Positions 59,513 through 64,000 of a stretch of DNA of 64,000 nt are shown piece after piece. Both the position numbers and the translations under genes were made by a program. The DNA lies in NCBI GenBank assembly GCA_045542335.1, contig JAZQKV010000086.1, positions 72,562 to 136,561 on the forward strand. The letters are read 5' to 3'. The notes below the pieces were generated by a model. That model was not told where the DNA came from. It saw only the letters and a program-made list of their open reading frames with translations, and searched no databases. Position 1 is the first letter of the stretch; every line of letters starts with the position of its first letter. The DNA comes from CAKSUT01 sp045542335 (lineage in GTDB: Bacteria > Bacillota > Clostridia > Oscillospirales > CAG-382).

Positions 59513-60706
59513 TCAAGGACGGATTTTTTTACGTTCAAGGCGCACGTCAACGTACTGTGCCGTTACTGCTTCAAGGTTGGTTGAGATACCGAGCGACATT
59601 CCGATACCTTTTAACGTATGCCCCAAGATCTCACCGACAGTATAAAAGTCTCCCGTGAGTTGGTGCATATTGGTCGCCGCCGTATGCCGCAAATCGTGAA
59701 AACGAATATGCGGCATTTCAAGGTGCCGTACAAGCTGACCGAAATTGTTTGAAACAACGTCGCGCCGATAAGGTGCGCCGTCGGGTTTTGAGATCACAAG
59801 ATCATTGTCATAGTACGGTGTCCCTGCGGCGGATGTAAGCTCCTTCCTCCTTTCTTGCAAATTTTTCGCTTGCTCAAAATATGGGCGCGTCAGATCGGTG
59901 ATCGGCAATATTCTATCGTTGGATTTTGTCGGTGCCATTTCCGCAACCTCTTTTGTCCCTGCGGGGAGATTAAACGGTAATTGCTCGACAACGCCGAACG
60001 TGCCTTTTTCCAAATCTACGTTCTGCCAACGCAAGCCGAGAATTTCACTCATACGCAAGCCGTACATACCCGCAAGCATAACGGGCATTTCCCACTCCGT
60101 ACCGATAACCTTGCTCATAAAATCTTGCATTTGCTCTATGGTGTACGGGTCGGGTGTCTTGCCCTGCTTGCCAAACTTCGTGATAACATCACGGGCGGCA
60201 TTGTGTTCTATGTAGTGATATTTTCTTGCGTGTTCCAATGCGACGCTCATAATTCTTTGAGCATATCTGACGCTACTGTTTGACAATCCGCTATCGAACA
60301 TTTTTTGAAACATATTGTCAAGCATAGCGGGCGAAAGCTGATTGAGTTGAACATGTCCGATGTTCGGTACAATGTGGTTTTTGATATAGCCCTTGTAGCT
60401 CGCAAACGTGCTTGGGCGCAAGTTTGCTTTGCCGTGTATCTCTACCCATTCCTCCATATAATCCTTGACCGTCTGCTTGCCTTGTGCGGAAGCAACGGGG
60501 GTATAGACGGGATTTGCGAGCTTGGTTTTCATTTCAGCTTCGTGCTGTGTAGCTTCTTTTTTGGTCGCAAAGCCCTTTTTGGAATAAGTCTTTTTGCCTT
60601 CGGGCGAATTGTATTTGATATTAACGTCGTACACGGTGCCTGGCTTACCCGTCAGAACACCGTTACTATCACGTTTATTTTGTACTTGTCTTGATGATAC
60701 CGCCAT
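59513..60706 (-). CDS. int: Tyrosine recombinase/integrase of a Tn916-like element
   Basis: 397-aa integrase with an N-terminal arm-binding domain (YSKKGFATKKEATQHEAEM), a SAM-like core-binding domain (TVKDYMEEWVEIHG) and a catalytic domain. Catalytic residues: Arg near 216 (GLRMSEILGLRW), HDLRH near 335, the LGHT His and the Tyr near 385 (QYVDV). The spacer between the LGHT box and the tyrosine is longer than usual. It reads toward the tRNA, as expected at an attachment end. GGGGG precedes the ATG, 3 nt after the excisionase stop. Confidence 0.95.
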   Translation of the reverse strand: MAVSSRQVQNKRDSNGVLTGKPGTVYDVNIKYNSPEGKKTYSKKGFATKKEATQHEAEMKTKLANPVYTPVASAQGKQTVKDYMEEWVEIHGKANLRPSTFASYKGYIKNHIVPNIGHVQLNQLSPAMLDNMFQKMFDSGLSNSSVRYAQRIMSVALEHARKYHYIEHNAARDVITKFGKQGKTPDPYTIEQMQDFMSKVIGTEWEMPVMLAGMYGLRMSEILGLRWQNVDLEKGTFGVVEQLPFNLPAGTKEVAEMAPTKSNDRILPITDLTRPYFEQAKNLQERRKELTSAAGTPYYDNDLVISKPDGAPYRRDVVSNNFGQLVRHLEMPHIRFHDLRHTAATNMHQLTGDFYTVGEILGHTLKGIGMSLGISTNLEAVTAQYVDVRLERKKIRP

Positions 60707-60709
60707 AGC

Positions 60710-60946
60710 TTAACCCCCTTGTGTAGCCGGGGATTTAGCCGCCGTCTTTGCTCTATGGTACCAATCCCATATTGCAGAATCGGCTATCAATCGGCGGTTT
60801 CCGTTTTGGATATATTCAAGCTCGCCGCTATCCATAAGCTCGCGGAGCTTGTTTTCACCAATGCCGCTAACCTTGCTCATTTGCTCTACGGTTTTTAGCA
60901 TAGGCAACATCGGGGCGGCTTGGCTTGTAGTTTCTTTTTTTGCCAT
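60710..60946 (-). CDS. xis: Excisionase-like DNA-binding protein
   Basis: 78-aa protein with a winged-helix/MerR-like fold: MLKTVEQMSKVSGIGENKLREL then GNRRLIADSAIWDWYHR in parts. Excisionases steer the integrase to excision. It lies directly upstream of int, as in Tn916. A GGGGGG site precedes the ATG. Confidence 0.85.
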   Translation of the reverse strand: MAKKETTSQAAPMLPMLKTVEQMSKVSGIGENKLRELMDSGELEYIQNGNRRLIADSAIWDWYHRAKTAAKSPATQGG

Positions 60947-61360
60947 AGGATAACCCCCTTTCGTTTAATTTGGCTAAAAAGTTTTGAATACGAAAAAGGG
61001 GCTTTAATCGGACGGCTATTAGCATAGCTCCACGGGAGTTTCACCCTTGCTCTCTTGGCAACCTCACCCATCGTTTGCGACGCTCTTAACGCTCGAACTG
61101 TGGCTATAAGGGAGTATCATTATCCTTTCTGCTTGTCGTCGCCCACGAACTGCTAAATCCATTTTACGACGCTGTGTTTCTCGCTCGTTCCCGTGTGGGA
61201 AGTCTTGGCGCACCCGTCGCTCGGCTCGGAGCAAAAAGAACGTATCCGATTTGCCCTATACTGCGTCGCCGTTATCTTGCGTCGCTTTCTTTGTCAAGGA
61301 ACGTGAGAGGTAGGATTTTGTACGCTCGCGGAAAGGGGTGGGCGCAAGCGCACGCTTTAA
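60947..61360. other. 414-nt non-coding stretch rich in GCGTCGC/GCGACGC
   Basis: No convincing gene is seen between the excisionase and the HTH protein. GCGTCGC or its complement occurs at 61077, 61263 and 61279, with near copies at 61135, 61166 and 61215. The base composition differs from the host DNA to the left. It should hold the xis-int promoter; a structured RNA or protein-binding region is possible. Confidence 0.5.
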
Positions 61361-61621
61361 TCAAACCTCAAAATCAAGAACGGCTCGCATAAGCCTTGAA
61401 CGTAGTCTATCGCGTATGTCCTCGTCAATGCCGTAATATGTATTGCCGCGTTCATCGCGGAGCTTACGGACGGATAAAGAAGCGATATACCCCTCATAAT
61501 GCTGTATGACAATTTTCATTGCTTCGGGGTCGCCCTTTGTCGCGGCTACAATGACGGGATAAGGCAATAAACCGCGCTCGTCTTGATCGCTGATATTACC
61601 ATTCGCTTGTTTCATCATCAT
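61361..61621 (-). CDS. HTH domain protein of conjugative transposons (Tn916 orf8-like)
   Basis: 86-aa protein of the small helix-turn-helix family next to the sigma-like gene in Tn916-type elements: PYPVIVAATKGDPEAMKIVI, then YIASLSVRKL and a C-terminal DIRDRLRSRLMRAVLDFEV. The start overlaps the sigma-like gene by 26 nt, with GGAGG inside it, so translation is coupled. Confidence 0.85.
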   Translation of the reverse strand: MMMKQANGNISDQDERGLLPYPVIVAATKGDPEAMKIVIQHYEGYIASLSVRKLRDERGNTYYGIDEDIRDRLRSRLMRAVLDFEV

Positions 61622-62045
61622 TTGCGCGTTCCTCCAAAAATTGTTTTAGGGTTTCCAAAGAGCTTGTCCGTCTGTACTGTATCGTACTTCTCGGAATGTT
61701 ATAGAGCTTGGCAATATCCGCGTCGCTCATATCGTGGAAGTAGTACAGCATAACAGCATTGCGCTTTTCTTCGGGCAATGTACGGAGAGCTTCGGCTAAC
61801 AGTTCGGGGGTAATTCTCTTACCGCCCACACGGAAAGAATTGTCGTGATCTTCACCGTCAGTAGGAGCGTCAACCGTATAAAGCTGATTTTCTTCTTCGG
61901 GCGTCAGATCGGAAAAGCTGACAAAGTGTTTTTGATAGCGTTTCACATCTCTGTGTGCATTGCTCGCTTCGCATTTCAACGCCTTTTTGCAAAAGCCGTT
62001 TAAAGCGCAACGTACTTGAAATTGGGTACGAGTTGGTTCATTCAA
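61596..62045 (-). CDS. Sigma-70 region 4 protein (Tn916 orf7-like)
   Basis: 149-aa sigma-factor-like protein. The C-terminal region 4 is clear: ALRTLPEEKRNAVMLYYFHD then MSDADIAKLYNIPRSTIQYR. Region 2 is not recognisable. Such proteins control transfer genes in Tn916-type elements. TTG 62045 is the likely start because AAAGGAGGTG lies 6 nt upstream. A set of terminator-like hairpins lies in its leader. Confidence 0.88.
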   Translation of the reverse strand: MNEPTRTQFQVRCALNGFCKKALKCEASNAHRDVKRYQKHFVSFSDLTPEEENQLYTVDAPTDGEDHDNSFRVGGKRITPELLAEALRTLPEEKRNAVMLYYFHDMSDADIAKLYNIPRSTIQYRRTSSLETLKQFLEERANDDETSEW

Positions 62046-62180
62046 GGTGTTCACCTCCTTTCGCAACCGCGAAAGCGGGTGATAGGTTGATTTCCCCTTT
62101 CGTTACCCACACCACCGCATTTTGAAAATTGCCAAATAAAAACGGTGATTTTTTTGAAAAAATTTTTGAAAAAGACAAAA

Positions 62181-62216
62181 TGCGCCCGTTCGCAAGACGC
62201 GAACGAGCGCAAAAAG
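62181..62216 (-). terminator. Terminator-like hairpin in the sigma-gene leader
   Basis: TGCGC-C-CGTTCGC (62181-62193) pairs with GCGAACG-A-GCGCA (62199-62211) with one mismatch. On the minus strand it is followed by TTTTGTCTTTTT. It lies 135 nt upstream of the sigma-like start. Confidence 0.75.
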
Positions 62217-62307
62217 AATTGTAAGCAGTATTAAGTTGAATTGTTAGTTCATACTCATAGCCGTAATATCCCGAAAAAGTATCAAAGCTTTTTTTGACCG
62301 TAGGATA

Positions 62308-62352
62308 TTAGGCGGGTGAGTATTGAAAAAAATTAACACGGCGTACCTCCAT
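62308..62352 (-). CDS. Possible 14-codon leader peptide
   Basis: ATG at 62352, reading MEVRRVNFFQYSPA and a stop at 62308. Its start codon is in the loop of the hairpin 62335-62368, and its codons run through the 3' arm and T-run. No good ribosome site is seen. Ribosomes on it would open the hairpin, so a leader role is possible but unproven. Confidence 0.3.
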   Translation of the reverse strand: MEVRRVNFFQYSPA

Positions 62353-62368
62353 TAGATACCGCCGTGTT
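62335..62368 (-). terminator. Terminator-like hairpin with T-run
   Basis: AACACGGCG (62335-62343) pairs perfectly with CGCCGTGTT (62360-62368). On the minus strand AATTTTTTTC follows at once. Confidence 0.75.
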
Positions 62369-62410
62369 CGGTTAGTAAGTCGTCATTGGTTTGTGGTAAA
62401 CGCAAAGAAA

Positions 62411-62433
62411 CGGCGGCTTATTTTTTACCGCCG
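62411..62433 (-). terminator. Short GC-rich hairpin with T-rich tail
   Basis: CGGCGG (62411-62416) pairs with CCGCCG (62428-62433); on the minus strand TTTCTTT follows. Confidence 0.55.
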
Positions 62434-62472
62434 ATCAAGAGATAGTTATGCCTCCGTTATGTTCCAACATAA

Positions 62473-62514
62473 AGAGCCAATAAATCGCGTGAAATCGCGC
62501 GGTTTATTGGCTCT
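62473..62514 (-). terminator. Terminator overlapping the end of the KTR gene
   Basis: A 12-bp perfect stem (62473-62484 with 62503-62514) with a CG-rich 18-nt loop includes the KTR stop codon. A CTCTTTAT tail follows on the minus strand. Confidence 0.65.
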
Positions 62515-62689
62515 GCGTCTGTGCGTCGGGCTCTTTGTGTATTGTGATTTTTAGTTGTTTAACGCTTATAAGCGTTTCTTGTTTGCATTTTGGGCAGAAT
62601 AGCGGGAAGTTTTTTAGTTCGGTATCTTCCCGCATTTTCAGCCGGGTTTTATTTTGACAGATTGGGCATAACACCCATTCGACTTTCAC
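62504..62689 (-). CDS. Cysteine-rich KTR-domain protein
   Basis: 61-65-aa zinc-ribbon protein: CPICQNKTRLKMREDTELKN then FPLFCPKCKQETLI. The two CxxC pairs around the KTR motif are typical of this small family found in Tn916-type elements. The GTG at 62689 fits the TGAGGTGA site 9 nt upstream; an in-frame GTG at 62701 is the other option. It may bind nucleic acid. Confidence 0.85.
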   Translation of the reverse strand: MKVEWVLCPICQNKTRLKMREDTELKNFPLFCPKCKQETLISVKQLKITIHKEPDAQTQSQ

Positions 62690-62733
62690 AAGTTTGATCA
62701 CCTCACTAAAATCTAATGATAAATGTTTTATGA

Positions 62734-63366
62734 TTATTTGTTTGAGGAATATTTAATTTTGCATATTATATTAGCCACTACAACAAACGATAAATATACA
62801 CCAAATAGTACCATACTGACAAACATTTTTCTTTCGTCGATATAAACTACAAAAAACAGCATCTCACTGATGATTGCACCAAGACCACAGAGCAAATCCA
62901 AACTTTTGAGTTTGTTTCGAGTTATTGTTATTGAATCTGTCGGCTTGTATCCTGCTATAATGGAAAAATCATTATTTTTCATTCCCGATCTAAAGGCAAT
63001 ACCCATTATAAGATAAAAAAACATAACGAACATTGGTGAAACGATAACGCAAAACAAAGGTACTTTTTCAAAGAACGCCATAAACAAATGTGTTATTGAA
63101 ATGGCAACAGTTACTATCAACAAGATTGTCCCCATTTTTCCTGTGGTCCTTTTTTCAACGAAAGAGGGCACCTCATCGAAAAAGTAATTTGTTTCAAGAT
63201 GAAAGAATTGAGTTATTTGGTGGACAAATTCGATGCTTGGCAGTGTTCGATTGTTTTCCCAACTTGAAATAGTTTGTCGAGAAACATTCAAGGTAGCGGC
63301 TAACTCCTCTTGTGAAATCCCTTTTTGTTTCCTTAGTTCAATCAACTTGTCTCCGAAATGTTGCAT
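62734..63366 (-). CDS. XRE-family regulator with membrane domain
   Basis: 210-aa protein. An N-terminal HTH (QHFGDKLIELRKQKGISQEEL then NVSRQTISSWENNRTLPS) occupies residues 1-65. A linker leads to about four transmembrane helices (GTILLIVTVAISITHLFMAF, LFCVIVSPMFVMFFYLIMGI and two more). Such membrane-bound regulators may sense envelope stress or small molecules. ATG 63366 has AAAGGAGG upstream; earlier in-frame codons cross the promoter. It is likely cargo of the element. Confidence 0.85.
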   Translation of the reverse strand: MQHFGDKLIELRKQKGISQEELAATLNVSRQTISSWENNRTLPSIEFVHQITQFFHLETNYFFDEVPSFVEKRTTGKMGTILLIVTVAISITHLFMAFFEKVPLFCVIVSPMFVMFFYLIMGIAFRSGMKNNDFSIIAGYKPTDSITITRNKLKSLDLLCGLGAIISEMLFFVVYIDERKMFVSMVLFGVYLSFVVVANIICKIKYSSNK

Positions 63367-63402
63367 AGTATTTCCTCCTTTGTGAGTTAATTTTGTAATA
63401 TA

Positions 63403-63431
63403 ATTATACGGAAAATGCGATTTGTTGTCTA
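63403..63431 (-). promoter_or_regulatory. Sigma-A promoter of the XRE/membrane gene
   Basis: On the minus strand TAGACA (63426-63431), 17-nt spacer, TATAAT (63403-63408). Confidence 0.7.
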
Positions 63432-63544
63432 CCAAAAGCTCTTTACATTGACGGAAAACCGTCCTTACATTGTGTCATATTTTGTTGCTATTTGCGTTTT
63501 ACTATTTGAATAGCAATCATACTAACCTTCAATCTATGTTTTTC

Positions 63545-63736
63545 TCAAAAGTTGGTTTTTATTTTTATGTTTTTCAATCTGCCATCTGCGGGCTTTTGAG
63601 CGTCTTTGGGAATAAGCCACACACGACTCAAACGCACCACGCCGTCAATGCGATTTTCTTCGCAAAGCTTCTGTATGCGTCGTTCTGAAATCTCCCACAG
63701 CTTTGCCGCTTCTTGTACTGTCATATACTCAAACAT
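63545..63736 (-). CDS. Small helix-turn-helix DNA-binding protein
   Basis: 63-aa excisionase/MerR-type protein: MTVQEAAKLWEISERRIQKL then RLSRVWLIPKDAQKP. A GAGAGG site precedes the ATG. Such proteins are common in Firmicutes mobile elements; this one may regulate the element or the neighbouring genes. Confidence 0.75.
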   Translation of the reverse strand: MFEYMTVQEAAKLWEISERRIQKLCEENRIDGVVRLSRVWLIPKDAQKPADGRLKNIKIKTNF

Positions 63737-63926
63737 AAATTACCTCTCCATAAAATGATAGCACCTTATATTATATACGGTCAGCCGAACAATATCAAGG
63801 GCTTTTCTGTAAATAATTTGAATTATAATGGCTAATACTGTGAATTGTGTAATCATATCCAAGAAAGAAGATGAACTGTATAATATAAGAGTAGGAATTA
63901 TTATAGCACAAAGGAACGTAGAAACA

Positions 63927-64000
63927 ATGAAAAGACCCGTACCAATTTACGACTTTACGGCGTTCGGAAAGGCTATAAAAGAGGCGAGAACAAAGCGCGG
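63927..64000 (+). CDS. XRE-like regulator of the element, 3' end outside the window
   Basis: Starts MKRPVPIYDFTAFGKAIKEA and is still open at the right edge. The opening matches the small regulators found at the orf9 position of Tn916-like elements, read opposite to the sigma-like gene. AAAGGAA lies upstream and a TATAAT at 63879-63884. Only 24 codons are visible. Confidence 0.65.
   Translation, partial: MKRPVPIYDFTAFGKAIKEARTKR

Noticed and set aside
61174..61392. 72-codon frame in the non-coding stretch of the element
   Set aside because: Arg/Leu-rich with no ribosome site or recognisable motif; it overlaps the end of the HTH gene on the other strand.

Overview
The window reads as a piece of a spore-forming Clostridia genome (Firmicutes, probably a gut Oscillospirales-like lineage; this is inference). 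The signs are a recognisable Spo0A, the Gram-positive gene cluster yhbY-nadD-yqeK-(LCP)-rsfS, several S-layer-homology (SLH) surface proteins, many AraC-type regulators beside glycoside hydrolases, and textbook sigma-A promoters of the TTGACA-17-TATAAT type.

Layout. 1-7.6 kb holds the tail of a SUF-type Fe-S assembly gene, a pyrimidine-nucleoside phosphorylase behind an AraC regulator, a divergent pair made of a 3-dehydroquinate-dehydratase-like enzyme and an SDR epimerase, a SulP transporter without a STAS domain, and an RluA pseudouridine synthase. 7.7-16.0 kb is a carbohydrate region: a 1143-aa secreted SLH/beta-helix protein, a GH43 and a GH2 glycosidase, and two AraC regulators. 16.2-25.0 kb is a leftward housekeeping block: rpsU, then mnmM-ftsY-rdgB-yhbY-nadD-yqeK-LCP-rsfS-leuS. 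25.2-28.1 kb has a class B penicillin-binding protein and spo0A. 28.2-35 kb has an esterase, an AraC regulator, a ferredoxin-flavoprotein pair, a class-C-beta-lactamase-like hydrolase and a VanY-type carboxypeptidase. 35-38 kb has uvrB and a TIGR01212 radical SAM gene.

38.2-48.5 kb is the most striking stretch. A cell-surface protein with an N-terminal cohesin-like domain and three C-terminal SLH repeats lies directly downstream of a 2765-aa secreted protein with an SGNH hydrolase domain, repeated jelly-roll-like modules, beta-helix-like regions, InlB-type repeats and a C-terminal dockerin. The pair looks like an anchor and its cargo. 48.9-58.4 kb has a RadC homologue without the JAMM metal motif, two tandem QueG-like iron-sulfur proteins, a small membrane protein, another AraC regulator, a MATE exporter, and a FecBCD-type ABC importer in one operon with a precorrin-2-dehydrogenase-like gene. 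A 28-codon relic of an AraC gene lies just upstream of that operon.

58.7-64.0 kb starts with a consensus promoter, two broken 5' copies of tRNA-Ser and one intact tRNA-Ser(CGA). An integrated Tn916-like element follows (integrase, excisionase, HTH protein, sigma-like factor, Cys-rich KTR protein, XRE regulators) and runs off the right edge. Between the integrase and the tRNA are six TGGTGCCC direct repeats, probably integrase arm sites. Upstream of the sigma-like gene is a row of terminator-like hairpins, probably an attenuation device.
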